A DNA stretch of 64,000 bases, from the NCBI GenBank assembly GCA_019054805.1, contig JAHQIY010000012.1, positions 1,426,001 to 1,490,000 on the forward strand. Direction: 5' to 3'. The translations under genes were made by a program, and so were the position numbers. The notes under the pieces are model-generated. The model was given only the letters and a program-made list of their open reading frames with translations, did not search any database and was not told where the DNA came from. This stretch comes from Brachionus manjavacas (taxonomy: Eukaryota; Rotifera; Eurotatoria; Ploima; Brachionidae). Positions 21,675 to 33,544 of the stretch are shown here, one piece after another (the first letter of the stretch is position 1; every line of letters starts with the position of its first letter).

Positions 21675-23600
21675 TTTTATTCGATAGATAATATCTATCG
21701 ATAGATAATAGCCATCATCTTCGTTATAATCGATATTGATGTATTGTTCAAATTCATGCTTGAATTTAGTTTTATCGTCGTTCTCTTCAACTTGTGGAGT
21801 GCTTCTTTTTAAAAAACTAAAAAACTTCCGTCGTTTTGTTGGTGATTTTAGGAGGCTTGCTTCTGAATCTGTACTAATTGTACTCAATGGCCTGGATTTT
21901 TCTGTTGCATCATTCGAGGTACACGGAATTTGATTTTCTAAATTATTTTCATAGCCTTCTCTAGCAGCTATTATTTTCCATTCTTGAAATAATTGATCTT
22001 CTAAGCGTTTAATAAACAAATGCTTTTCATCTGAATTCAAACTTGATAAAGCTAACCATTCGTTTTTAAATAAAGGGTCCAAGAAAGAAGAAATATACCA
22101 TGAATAGTCGGCTATGCTATTGTTCTTTAAATCTAATATTTCACTGAATCGTGTGTTAATTTCGTTTCTCAATTCACTGATAAACGCTTTCAGACTATTG
22201 TTTACGAGTTTGAAATCGTCCAAATGTTGTATTAATTGTAGCAAACTTGGTACTACTAGACTTAGAGTTGAGTACTGATCTCCCTGAATTTCATTTGTAA
22301 CAAATTCAAATGGTTCTAAGATATTAATTATTTCTGCTAGTCTTGAATGTTCATTTTGACTTAAATTTGATCCTTGGTTATTGATCATATTTAGAGCTTC
22401 ATTTAGATCGATTAATTTTATTTTACAAATAGCCCGTAAGCATTTAAGCTCACTATTCCAGCGTACTTTTATTGGTTTTGGAATTGAATTATATTTTTTT
22501 TCAGCTAAATACGAAGCAAAATCTTTCTTTTGCCTATATTTAGCTGAAATTTTAGTGCACTTTTTAATAATTCTTTTAACGTTGTTGATTTTTGCAAGGC
22601 TTTTTTTAACAACAAGTTGTAGAGAGTGGACAAAACATCTCATATGCTTCAATCCTGAGTCCTGTAATAAATCAATCTCGTCGATATTAAAATTTGTATC
22701 AATTTCGTCCTCAGAGCTTGTAACTTCTCCTTCAGTATCAGTTTCACTTTCTTCAATTTCCCTATCAGAAAGGTCAAACTCATCTTCACCGACAAGATGC
22801 AATAGCGTACCCATTTTAACCATATTCGAACCATTATCTGTAACTATTCGAACTAATTTCTCACGAATAGCGAATTCGTCAATAATGATATCTATTTCTC
22901 GTTTAATACCCCTTCCCGTCGTTGTTGAAAAAATTTTTGCAGCGAAGAACATAAGTTTTAAAATTAAAATTTTCGTCTAAAAAATGAATCATTTTCCCGA
23001 GAAATGATCTTAGTCGTCGATCTGTCCAAACATTTAAAGTTTGCGAAGCAAATCTTATATTAGATAATAACAATTTCAAATTATAATTCATAAGGTCGAT
23101 CGCTTTATTTTGCAATTTTAATATATTTGTCCTCGATGTCGGTTTCCATTTCTTGCAAATCAGTGACATAAAAGATCTAAAGGCTTCGCATTCCACTAAG
23201 CGGTAAGGCAGTCCACATCCAATAATTAAATATTTAAAAATGAAGTCGTTGACTATCTCTGCCGTTAGGTTTTTCTTATGGTCTTGGTTTGACGTTGCTT
23301 TTTTTGTTCCTTTGAAGATTTAAAATCATCATATGCTTCCTTATCGCCAAATTTTAAATGCCGACTAATGTTTGATTATTATTCGGTAATGTTGTTCGAA
23401 CAAAGTTTACCCTTTGCCGTTCTTGAAACAATTTGGTTATCACTGTTAGCTAAAGAAATGTCAGATTAAATTAAAGATATAAATTTAAAATTACTCTTTA
23501 TTGTCAAATCAGAGTAGGCAAAGTTCAAGATTGCTTGCTGCTTTTGAGAAGCAGATTCTGAGTTTGTCAAAAATTGAGATACATCAACCAAATTGCTCAT
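21675..23600 (-). pseudogene. hAT-superfamily transposase, broken
   Basis: The minus strand carries a degenerate transposase. An ATG-initiated leader at 23600 precedes a degraded BED-finger-like part with stops (SRTAKGKLC, then SRHLKFGDKEAYDD). The block 23196-22903 contains ECEAFRSFMSLICKKWKPTSR and TLNVWTDRR, and the frame then shifts to the long block 22952-21675. That block has IVTDNGSNMVKM, an acidic insert, and MRCFVHSLQLVVKK...VRWNSELKCL, the RNase-H-like core landmarks of hAT proteins. The C-terminal dimerisation region is lost where the LINE-B copy is joined. It would have catalysed cut-and-paste transposition; this copy is dead. Confidence 0.8.
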
Positions 23601-23639
23601 ATTGTTATTCAATAATTATTTTTAAATCTTAAAATGTAA

Positions 23640-24350
23640 ATCTTTTTTATTTTGAATTTCTACGACAAAAACTCATATTTAAAAAATGATTTAAAAATCT
23701 TTTTAGGAAAACCACTCCCCAAATATAAAAATTGAAAGAAAAAAATAATTTAAAAATTTAATTTATTTCAAAAAACTTAAGAAATTTCCAACAACGCATG
23801 AAATGAAAGTTTAAATTAACATTAAATATGGATTAAAAAAATCAGAACTATTAAATATAATTTTATTTAATAAAAAATAAATAAATAAATAAATAAAAAA
23901 TTTAAAAAAAAATCCTTTTATTTTAAAAAACTACAATTGCATAATTAGTGAAGCACTGATTAAAATTTAAAATATTTATTTAAAAAAATTTCTCAGAATA
24001 GAAAGAATTCAATATTTCTTTTAATTAATTTAAGGATCAAAGAAGTCAAGTCCCAGACTTGACTTAAATTACAGACTTACAGACCTACGCACAGCACGAT
24101 TAAATATAAATTATTTTTACAATGTTATTTTAAATTGAAATATTAAATAAAATAAAAATAAATAAAAACAAATAAGTTTGATTTTATTAATTTATTAAAG
24201 ATTATAAAAATAAATAATTTAAAATTTTTTTAAATTAAAAAACAATAAATTTAAAAACTTTATTGCTTTATTGTACAAAAAAATACATTTAAAATATTAT
24301 TAATCAATTAAAAAAAATAATTATTGAATCAATTGTGTTGAATAACCATT
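23640..24350. other. AT-rich flank of the hAT remnant
   Basis: Low-complexity A/T sequence. A small palindromic group around AGTCAAGTC...GACTTGACTT at about 24035-24070 resembles clusters at about 26560-26675 and 36150-36245. No gene is seen. Confidence 0.45.
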
Positions 24351-24354
24351 TTGT

Positions 24355-24875
24355 TTGTTTGCATCCATTGCATCATACCATTATTTCGTACCAACCGAGT
24401 TAACATTAGGACAGACACCAACCGAGTTAACCTCGAGCACAAGACATCCTCCTATCAGCTCTTTAGAAAGTAGTCTCACAATAGACCGAGTTATGGTGAA
24501 ACAAGCGGTAAAAGAGTTTGATAAAAATCGAATCCCTCTACGCATTAACTCGATTAAGTGTAAATCCGAAAAAAAAATTTTAAAATAAATAAAGAATTAA
24601 AGATTTTTTAACGGCCTTTTAAAAACTCTAAAGATTATATTGTTCTCGAAACCTTGCATGATCTCAGTTCGCCTTCCAGATTTGCCTCCTCGATCAACAG
24701 TCGGCCGAACTTAAGTTCTCGACTTAGACGCCTCCTTGGACTCCCGAGCCACATGCATGCAATGAGAGATGAGTCGTTAAGTCAACCTCAAGGTAATGAT
24801 CACTTCGGGTCGTTAAGCCTCCATGCCACTGTCGGAATTCCAACTGGGTGGGCAGCCCTTTTTTTTTATAATTAA
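24355..24875. other. GC-richer unexplained island
   Basis: Markedly less AT-rich than its surroundings. The phrase ACCAACCGAGTTAAC occurs twice about 30 bp apart (near 24388 and 24418). Further on are a 12-bp palindrome (GAACTTAAGTTC, about 24708) and a T run after GGGCAGCCC (about 24850). Two open frames (24355-24588 and 24654-24875, plus strand) give translations with no recognisable domain. It could be a fragment of a foreign or mobile element, or a non-coding RNA locus ending at the T run; neither can be shown from sequence alone. Confidence 0.35.
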
Positions 24876-24879
24876 TTTT

Positions 24880-26555
24880 CAAGAATATAAACGTACGCTC
24901 CGAAAAATGTCCTACCTACATAGCTACAAAATTCATTTTCCCTCTAATGGCTTTGATATTTAATTGATAATATTTAAATAAGATTTTAAGGTTTTAAGAA
25001 TTATTTTATGTCATGTTTAACTGATTACTTAACTTGATAAAATAATAATTCTATTTTTTTTTTAAAATTAATATTTATTAGTAGTTAAAATTAGATTTAA
25101 TTAAAAAATTTCCTGATCCTGAATTAATAAAAATATTATAAACAGTTAAAATATTATCAGGAAAATATCAATATTTTATTAAAAGAAAAATAAAAAGCCA
25201 TCATTCTAGAGGTTTATTAAATGAATTTCATAAGAAATACATCCAAAAATTCATACAACCTGTAAAAGTAATCCATCGACGTTGAAGTTTGATTTTCTTC
25301 ATCATAATTTTCGTATATTAACTTAATAAATTAAAAACAGTTATTTTTTTTAAATTGAAATTTATTTAAATTTAAATTACTTGAATTAGGCTCAAAAAGT
25401 TTGTTTAGCTCAATTTTCCTGCTGAAAAATCAATCGACAGGTTTCTAAATAACCGAGTCTAGATATCTATAAAAAATTAAATTTAAGACATAAAATAATA
25501 TGGCAACGTTTTAGAAATTGTAAAAAATAATATTTCAAAAGTAGTAGTATTAAAATAGTAGAAGTAGTATTAATAGTAAAGTAGTAGTGGTAGTAGTATT
25601 ATAGTAGTAGGAGTAGTATAATTATTAAAATTAACTAGAAAATAAAATTTTGTTAGCCGCCTTGAACACAAAAAAGCGTTACCTAATGGTTTTGCCATTA
25701 AATTTTTTGGTCCATAAATTATTTTGAAATTCTAAAATTGAATGCTCCTTTTGAGTGTATGGTCTAATTATCTTTTTTTGGTAAAATGTGATCAAAATTT
25801 TAATAAATTATTAAAAAATTTTAATTTACCAAAAAAATAAAAAGCTATCGAAACGAACATGAGAACAAATTACTTCATAGACTTGTTAGTTTTATCTCTT
25901 TTACTTGCTTAAATTTCTTTTTGCAAAAAAAAAAAAATCTAATTTCTGAAATTAGGAAAAAAATGCTAAATTATTTCACCAAAGATCTATCTAAGATGTT
26001 TTTGAATTAATTAATTTTTTCAGCACTTTCATTTGACACATAAATAATAAGTTTAATTTTTGACTAAGAAAAAAAGAGAAAATTTTTTTATGATTTCACC
26101 ATTAAGTCAAACGCTTAACCTAATTTTGAATCAAAGCATCTCACAATGGCTCTAATAAAGGCTTTTTAATAAACAGCCAAAATTCAATTGAGTTCCAGCA
26201 CAGCAACCGGTGTTTGTAGAGATGCACACGGAAACAAGCAGATTTAAAAAAAAAATTGAAAATTTATTATGAATACAAATTTGCTAGAATCTAACAAAAT
26301 TCTAGCATAATTTCATAAATTTTATAATGAAAAAAAAAATTAAAAATAATGTTTGATGCAACTTATAAAAATTTAAATTAAATTAAATTTTAAAAAATTA
26401 ATTTATTATTTGCCTTTTTCATAATTTTTTTTTATCTTTTGTTACTTTATGGACCGAATTGTAATAAACAACGAATTATTGAGATCTAAATTAGAACCCA
26501 GATTACAGAACTCAAATTTTTCTTCAAAATTCATACCACATTTTAATTTTTTTAC
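24880..26555. other. AT-rich stretch with a TAG-rich microsatellite
   Basis: No gene is recognised. At about 25540-25620 an interrupted TAG/GTA microsatellite occurs. By analogy with the ACT tails of the CR1-like LINEs it may be the only surviving tail of a minus-strand LINE copy. Confidence 0.45.
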
Positions 26556-26559
26556 TTTT

Positions 26560-26675
26560 TATTATTAAGTCTTTTGACTTAAAAAAAAAAAATATTAAAG
26601 TCAAGTCATGACTTTGACTTAAATTTTTGTGACTTAGACTTAAATCTGTGACTTAAAAACAAGTCTGATAGATAT
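26560..26675. repeat. GACTT/AAGTC palindromic repeat
   Basis: Dense short inverted repeats (AAGTCAAGTCATGACTTTGACTT and similar). It abuts the truncated 3' side of the host LINE-B copy, so it probably inserted into or replaced its 3' end. Related clusters lie at about 24035-24070 and 36150-36245. Confidence 0.45.
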
Positions 26676-27250
26676 TTAATAATATTTAGTCTTGAGTTAC
26701 AGCGCTCTTTTATCTCATCCACCATTAAACTAAATGTAAGTTTTGAGTCTAATGTAATTCCTAAGAACTTAACTTTTTCTTTTATATTTTAACTGTTTTC
26801 ATATAATTTTAGGTCAAGATTAGTTTTTTTTCTAGAGTTTTTTTCAAAGATCGTGTAGTATGACTTTTCAACAGACATTTTCATTTTCCATTTGAAAAGC
26901 CATTTTTCTATTTCTTTTAAGTACTTATTAATTAAACTCTCGAGATTTCCTTTCTTTTTAAAAATAAAAAAGGTAGCTAAGTCATCTGCAAAAAGAAGAA
27001 AGTATTGGCTATTAGTCTTATCTCTTTTAGGTATGCCATTAATGAAAACACTGAAAAGAAGCGGACTAATTACTGATCCTTGTGGAACCCCTGCTTTAAT
27101 TAAGTATTGGTCACTCAAATGTCCGTTTACTTTTACTATAATAGATCTGGAATCGAGAAATGATCTGATCCAGTAAATAAGATAAGGAGGAAGATTAGTT
27201 TTAATCAGCTTATAATTAGTCCATCATGCCAAACTCTATCGAAGGCTTTA
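26665..27250 (-). pseudogene. LINE-B reverse transcriptase, 3' part of an interrupted host copy
   Basis: The minus strand encodes FDRVWHDGL (27250-27215, with the last codons shared with the target duplication), then SDQYLIKAGVPQGSVISPLL and LLFADDLATFF (FADD catalytic motif), then KVKFLGITLDSKLTF (about 26780-26730). It continues the copy whose upstream half lies at 30036-30246; the two halves were separated by insertion of the LINE at 27251-30035. A frameshift near 26790 and several stops make it non-functional. Confidence 0.8.
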
Positions 27251-30035
27251 TTTATTTATTGTTTATTGAATTGAATTAACCTCCTTTAAGGAGAAGTAAA
27301 AGAAAATAAAGATAAAATTTTTTTTTTTTTTTGTGTTTTTGTGTTTTTTTAAAAAATGAAAAATTATTATCTAAAAATAAAATTACAAAAATAAAAAAGG
27401 AACATTAGTTCGAAAATAGAAAAAGGGATGAAAGTTAGAATGCAAGATAATTCGGACCAAAATTCATGAATTTCTTTTATTTTGAATTAGCTCATTTAGG
27501 AGAGTTCTGTAATGTTTTAATTTTAAATTGCAAAGACATAACCAAATTGAATCAGATATACCATCATTAGAAATCAGATTAATCTTAAGATTTTCTTTAA
27601 GTTGGTTTATATTTACTGAAATTTTTGAGGTTTCAATTTTAAAGTACTTGGAAATAAGTACTAAGTCGGAGGAAAAAGATTTATTAGAGGGGGGGTCATT
27701 AAGCATATATTTTAAAAATTGTGATGAAAGATAATTATATTTAATTGTATCAATAAAAGTTAGTTTTGAAAATAGATAAAGTTCATCAAAGTTGAATAAT
27801 TTTAGTACTTTTAAGACTCGTGACATGTGACAGTAGGCTTTTAAACCAAACATTTGTCTAATTAAGTTGTTTTGTAATTTATTTATTGAATCCTTTGTGG
27901 TCGAATTAAGAGTAAGAGCTTCAAGACCATATGCGTAGACAATGATAGAAACATTAAGATTTTTATAAAGAGCTCCAAGCTCATTGTTAAGGCATTCTAT
28001 TTTAAGATCATCAATATATATGTTGAAAAGAAAAGAAGATAAAATAGCTCCTTGTTTTACACCAGTTTCAATTTTAAAGGGTTTAGTTGTTAGATTATTT
28101 GGAAGAGATAAAACAGCTAGTGCTGAGTTATAATAAATCCTAAGCAATACCCAGTAGGAAGTATGCAGTCTCTTTAATAGTTTATAGAATAAGCCATCAC
28201 GCCATATTTTGTCAAAGGCCTTTTCTGCATCTAAAGATGCTATCCTACATCCAGAGCCTTTATTGATGTAGTTAAGAGTTGTTTCTTTTAATACAAAAAT
28301 GGCATGGTTACATGAGGTTTTTTCTTAAAACCAAATTGGTTATTACTAACTTTGTAAAGATCAGAGGAGTTAATTAGAATAAGTTTTTCTAGGATTTGAG
28401 CAAAGCAGTTTGAAATAGAAATAGGTCTTATATTGTTTAGATCATAGCTGTTTTTTAAATTGTCTTTTAGAATAGGATTAATTTTTGAAGTATTAAGATT
28501 TTTTGGGATCTTATTGAATAGTAGAAGTTGGTTGAAGAATTCAAGTAGAATTTCATAAAAGCCAACAAAATTTACATTTTTTAACAGGTTATAGGAGATT
28601 TTGTCAAAACCAGTTACTTTTGAGTTATCAAATTCTGATATTATTTTCTTTAGTTGAGACAGCTCAAAAAAAGGCAGAGTATCAGGACGAGTGTAGTTCA
28701 CAAATGTTTCATTCACATGTTTTTTAATATTTAGCTGATCACTTGAGAGAGAGGATTCATCCTCTTTGAATAAATTTAAGAAATGAGAAAAGAGTTTATC
28801 CGGTGGGAGAGTTATTTCTTTTCTAACATTTCTTTTATTTTTAGACTGTGCTAGTCTTTTCCAAAATCTATTCCTATCTTTTAAAGAGAAAAGACTTTCT
28901 ATTTTTGCTTGCTCTTTTAATTCATTTAGATAAATTTGTTGTCGTTGAGCTCTTCTAAATTCTTTCTTAAATTGTCTTCTTTTAGATTCAAAGGAGGGAT
29001 CCGTTTTTATTTTTTGATTGATGTCAATTAACTTATCTTTTATCAATTTTAGTTCCTTATTGAACCAATTGTTTTTCTTTGGCTTCTTAGCTAAATTGGA
29101 GGAAAAGTAAATATTTTGATTGTTTAATGCTTCATTTGAGGCTTTAGAGATTGAGTCACATATTGATTTATAAAAGAGATCAACATGTTCTTGTGCATTA
29201 AAAATAGGTTTCGAGGGATCTGCGTAATCGAGACAAGAATTTTGAAAGTGATAAGATAAATTATTATTATAGAATTCAAAAACTTCAGCTATTTCAAGAT
29301 TTAGTCTTGGTTGGATTTGAGGCTTAAGGTAGAGAGATTCAATCTCACAATGGAGATTTTCATAAGTAACATCCAAAATAAGGGAAAGGTGATCACTAAG
29401 ATTTCCCAAGTCATTTATAATGTTACATTGAATAGATTTTAATATATTCCCATGATCTGAGACTAAAATATGGTCTAGGTTAGCATAATATGGGAGGGAA
29501 TTTTTTTTATGCTTTGTATAAGTATACGGAGTAAATTGTGTGTTTAATGAGTCCAGTAAGACAAGGTCATTATCATTTATAAAATTGTATAGTAGAGTAT
29601 CTAACTTATTTATATTTGAGGATTTTTGACAAGTGAGCCTGAAAGGATCTGCATTGAAGTCACCTATTATAAACATTGGAATATTTTTATCTTTAAAAAA
29701 TTTCATGTGAGCTATTAAGATTGATAGAGTAGTCTCATATAAAGATATATAATCAGCCTTATGCTTATTATTATAAAAGGGCATATAAACCCCAAAAATT
29801 ACAAATTCTTGACCCTTGGTTTTTAAATGGACATAGCTCGAATGTCTATTAAAAAAGTCACTATCAATCAAATCACATGAGTCATCAAGAAACCAACATT
29901 GGCCACCATAAGGTCGCCCTGAAGATTTACCTAAATAATCAGGCATATCCGACTGATAGAGTGGAGTATTTTTATGAAACTTAGATGATGCTAAATCTTT
30001 TATAATATGAAATTCATTTTTTCTGGTCCATAATA
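27251..30035 (-). mobile_element. LINE-C, 5'-truncated and internally deleted, with 14-bp target duplication
   Basis: A minus-strand non-LTR element inserted into another LINE. The 14-nt sequence TATCGAAGGCTTTA is present exactly on both sides (27237-27250 and 30036-30049). The 3' end reads, on the minus strand, a CTCC-TTAAA-GGAG hairpin, then AATTCAATAAACAATAAATAAATAAA. The 5' end begins inside the endonuclease domain, so the copy is truncated. Internally, reverse-transcriptase sequence jumps from the YAD catalytic region directly to the C-terminal domain (see the pseudogene entry). Confidence 0.88.
27464..30030 (-). pseudogene. LINE-C ORF2: AP-endonuclease plus reverse transcriptase, defective
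   Basis: The upstream block (about 30030-28288) has AP-endonuclease motifs in order: SGRPYGGQCWF, FIIGDFNADP, NLDHILVSDH and LSDHLSLILD. It then reaches early reverse-transcriptase motifs (KVTGFDKISYNLLK, NNIRPISISNCFAQILEKL, NQFGFKKK). A frameshift near 28300 leads to the block 28147-27464, with KIETGVKQGAILSSFLFNIY. There NVSIIVYA runs straight into YGLEALTLN, so the stretch from the YADD motif to the start of the C-terminal domain is deleted, removing catalytic aspartates. The first ~70 residues of the long 30246-28288 frame belong to the host LINE, not to this element. Confidence 0.85.
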
Positions 30036-30246
30036 TATCGAAGGCTTTAGAAATGTCAAAATATAAACAGCAGACTTTTTTCTTTCTATTAAAAGATTCT
30101 ACTACTTTTTGTATAAGAAAATAAAGATTATCCGCTGTGCGCCTATGTTTTCTAAATCCTGATTGCTCATTTATAAGTAGGTTATTTATTTTTTCAAGAA
30201 AATGGTATATTGTTAATATAGTCCAGTAATCGATTTTTATACGCAA
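30036..30246 (-). pseudogene. LINE-B reverse transcriptase, 5' part of the interrupted host copy
   Basis: Encodes LINEQSGFRKHRRTADNLYF and CCLYFDISKAFD on the minus strand, ending exactly at the LINE-C insertion. The reading resumes at 27250 with RVWHDGL. Together the two pieces show that LINE-C landed in the conserved SKAFD segment of domain A. Confidence 0.85.
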
Positions 30247-30508
30247 TCACGTTTGTTTAATTAGCTCATCACCTCGTCACTCGCAAATTAATTTATTTTT
30301 TTTGAATTTAGTGAAACGCATTTTTTTTCATGCTTGTTCATCGTCACAGTTTAAAAAGCTCAATTTCGTCTATGGAAATTGATGAATAAGAATTTCATTT
30401 TTGTAATTTTTAGAAGGTTTGTATAAAAATTCACAATACCTTAAAATGAGCCTTTAATCATTATTTCATGATTTAAAGTTCAAAATGTGAAAAAAAATAA
30501 AAATTTTA

Positions 30509-30889
30509 CTTTTTTGAAGGTTTTGTGAAATTCAGTACAAAATGAAAAAAGAACAGAACAAATGTAAAAAAAATTGAATAACTTTTTTTCTAAAGGTGTA
30601 AACTTAGTTCTGTAAATGCAACATAGTGCAACTTTCAAAGTTGCATCAAATATCAAAGCCTATTAAATTTGCAGAGTTATGCAGAAATTTAATTTCAATA
30701 ATCGAGCGCGGTGCATTTTGCAGAGATTCTGCACACCATTAGCAGACTTTTACAGTTGATGCAACTTTGAATTTTGCACTATGCTGCGTTTACAGAATTT
30801 ATTTTAAACTTTTAGATAAAAAGTTATTAAAATTTTTGATAATTTGTTCTGTTCTTTTGTACTGAACTTCACAAAACCTTTTTTGAATT
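30509..30889. mobile_element. Foldback/MITE-like element with ~130-bp inverted arms
   Basis: Arms at about 30509-30650 and 30756-30889 are imperfect reverse complements; both contain GGTTTTGTGAA, TTCAGTACAAAA, GAACAGAACAAAT and TAGTGCAACTTT or complements. The ~100-bp centre contains CGAGCGCGGTGCATTTTGCAG. A partial homologue of the right half lies at about 59725-59810 (CATTAGCAGNCTTTTACAGTTGATGCAACT). No coding frame; target duplication not identified. Confidence 0.75.
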
Positions 30890-31325
30890 ACTTAAATAAA
30901 ATGAAGTAATCACTTACTTTTTCTCGTATCTGCCGAAAAGAAATTCTAATTCATTTGAAACTTAAATTTTAATTAATGATTAAGTTTTAAAGCTAATATG
31001 TTTTCAATCAATTTCTTAATGAGTCCTGCATAAATGTTCAAATAAACTTTAATAAAGTCTAAATTTAGGTTTTTCCCTAACAAAAAAATGGTCTTAACTC
31101 TTATAAAAAATTGTAGAGCTAATTTCTTTCTAATATTTTTGAGCTTATATTAAACTCAAGTCTTGACGACGCATTAAATTAAGAATTTCAGAGTTTGATC
31201 CGGTCCTAAACCCGTGATAATACTATTAGATCATGCGTTCTTAATCAAAAATGGCATGGGCGAGATTTACTTTGGTACATGGTTCAAAACGTGTCTTAGT
31301 TTGTGGTCCAGCATAATCGAACCAG
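30890..31325. other. AT-rich spacer, no gene recognised
   Basis: No frame or motif of note was seen in this stretch. Confidence 0.45.
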
Positions 31326-31329
31326 GAAA

Positions 31330-31625
31330 TACGGTATTTAAATATATTGTAATAATGGAGGAATATTGAGATATAATTAGGAAAAATGGGATATAAGAGC
31401 GGAATATTGAGACATTCCTGGAATTAATTGATGTTATGGGAGAATCGTAAGACATTTGGGGAAATGTAAGATATTATGGGTTAAAATTCTAGAAAAGAAT
31501 AGAATAGCAGAAAATGATACGTTTCTAAATTTTCTGGATATAATGGGAGAATAGTAAGACATTAGGAGAATTGTGAGATAATACTGGGTGAAAGTGATAC
31601 ATCTGGCAATAGGGAGGCTATTTAA
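31330..31625. repeat. Degenerate tandem repeat (ATAATGGGAGAAT...GTAAGACATT units)
   Basis: A phrase of about 40-80 nt recurs with heavy divergence: ATGGGAGAATCGTAAGACATT (about 31435), AATGGGAGAATAGTAAGACATT (about 31540), and weaker relatives at about 31352 and 31386. It looks like a decayed minisatellite or satellite fragment. Confidence 0.55.
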
Positions 31626-31655
31626 CGCATTAAATTAAGAAATTCAGAACTAAAA

Positions 31656-31695
31656 ATGACAGAATTTAACAAAAAAATTAATTTACAAATAGAAA
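31656..31695. repeat. Dispersed repeat copy related to the 20314-20371 palindrome
   Basis: TGACAGAATTTA-CAAAAAAATTAATTTACAAAT matches one arm and the right flank of the palindrome at 20314-20371 with about one mismatch. Only one arm is present here. Confidence 0.6.
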
Positions 31696-31889
31696 ATTCT
31701 AATTAGAATAGATCATTAGGACCAAAAAAATATACAATATACTTTATTAGAAACATGTAGAATTTTTTGAATTTAAATTGATTTATGATCTAATTTCAGT
31801 GCGAGAAAAAAATATATTTAAATGAATAGAATGGTTATTGTAAGAAAAAAGATACAAATTTTTTTAGCCAATATATATCCATTCCAAGC

Positions 31890-32575
31890 ACACTGAATGA
31901 CATAAAAAGAACAGAGGGCAACATAATCAAAGGACTACTAACTAAACCAAGGAGGTGTCGTACAACAAACTTATTCTTGTCATTGAATATCATGCCTACG
32001 GATTATATCATCAAAAACATTAAGGTTGATTTTTTCAATCGATTAATTGAAAATGAACTCACTAAGAAGATGATTATTGAGCTAGCAAAACAACCGATTC
32101 CGAATGACTTCATTAGCGAAATCCTGGAAATTACCAGTGAATTGGAAGAGGAAAACATGTCACTACAGGACAAATTCAAACTTGTTAAGCTGAATAACAT
32201 ATCTGAGTACCGTTCAAATCAAAAAAGCGATGTCAAAGTCCAAAAGCTCAGAGATATATATAAGACAGGGAGTAAAGTAACATATCGGGCTTAATTTTCC
32301 AGATTTGCAGAATTGATGAAGCTTAGTTTTCATATCCGACAGTCTCTTATCAATCAAAAGTCTAACAACTTATTTTTATTTTATCATTGAATAATTATAA
32401 ATAGAAACTTTGGCACTTTTTTTACTTTTTTTTGGTACCTTTTATACTCAATTTTGTAATTTTTATATTTTTTTTATACTAAACACAGTGCCCCTTATTT
32501 TACGGGTCACTGAGCAAGTGGTCGGCGATCGGCCTTAGCTTAGAATTAATAATAATAATAATAATAATAATATAT
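31890..32575 (+). mobile_element. LINE 3' fragment with (AAT)n tail
   Basis: The plus-strand translation contains KPRRCRTTNLFLSLNIMP leading into the open frame 31977-32294. This parallels the C-terminal end of LINE-D (RCRTKDLQLALNI). The 3' UTR has GC-rich inverted repeats (CACTGAGCAAGTG; GGTCGGCGATCGGCC, about 32508-32536) and ends in an AAT microsatellite (about 32548-32573), so it is a 5'-truncated copy of a LINE-D relative with a different tail. Confidence 0.7.
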
Positions 32576-32759
32576 CCATTGCAAATTTAAGTGTATAGTT
32601 TATTTTGACAAAAATAGATTTAAAAAAAAAAGTAATTTTAGTTTCTCATTTGGTAAAAAAGATAAACAAAAGAGTGATTGAAGGCGCTAAACCTATTGTA
32701 CCAATTATAGAAACTAAGTTAGAAAAGAAACCATGAATAAGAATTAAATAAAAGATTTG

Positions 32760-33230
32760 ACTTAAATGTAGGCAGTAGAGCTGAGAGCAAACGCGACGCT
32801 CGGGCGAGTGAAAAAGGCTTTCAAATGTTGGAACGCAAAAACCTTTAAAACCGTCTACAAAAACCACGTTAGACTTCTTTTTGAATACGCAGCCCAAGCA
32901 TGAAGACCCCACAAGAAACAGGACATAAAAAAACTTGAGAAAGTGCCACGAAGAGTCACCAAAAGTGTTGGGGAATTAAGAAACAAAAGTTACAAGAAAG
33001 AATTCAAGTATTAAATTTCCAATTGTTGAAGAACGATTTGATTTATTCGACATCATACAATTCTTCGAACGCAACTAGAATAGAATCAACTGGTACTTTA
33101 CTATCAGAAATAGTGTGGAGAAAGGACCAGCTGGCTCTATTTGTGGCACAAAACAAAAGTTTACAAACAATTTGTGAGAAACTGTCTAACAAGAAATACT
33201 TTCTTCACAAACAGAAAAAAGCAATATTTT
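32760..33230 (+). pseudogene. CR1-like LINE reverse transcriptase C-terminal remnant
   Basis: Translation gives FKTVYKNHVRLLFEYAAQA and DIKKLEKVPRRVTKSV, which match the CR1-type pattern LYKTLVRPHLEYA...KVQRRATK. Frameshifts and stops interrupt it, with the remaining part stretching to about 33230 in several frames. Confidence 0.65.
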
Positions 33231-33544
33231 TATTTTTTCAGTTTGATTCTAACTTTTTGTAACATACTGTATGACAATTGCTAGCCATTGATTTTGATGG
33301 AGAGAAAATCGTGACTTTCCAAAAAAACTTTCCAATTTTTTTTTCTAAATTTTTTAAATAGCGATTATGTTAGAAATTTTACCAAAAATACTAATTTTTT
33401 ATTTAAAGTTTTATCCTTAACCAAAAATGTACCAGTGTTTATCAAATCAAAGTTATTAAATCAATTTTTGCTCTTTTTATTAAAAATATATCGGATTTAA
33501 TTAATCCTAAATTTAATTCCAAAAAAAAAAAAATTAAATTATTT

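Noticed and set aside
22381-22980. 199-codon plus-strand frame
   Set aside because: Antisense of the hAT transposase; serine/leucine-rich translation typical of a shadow frame.
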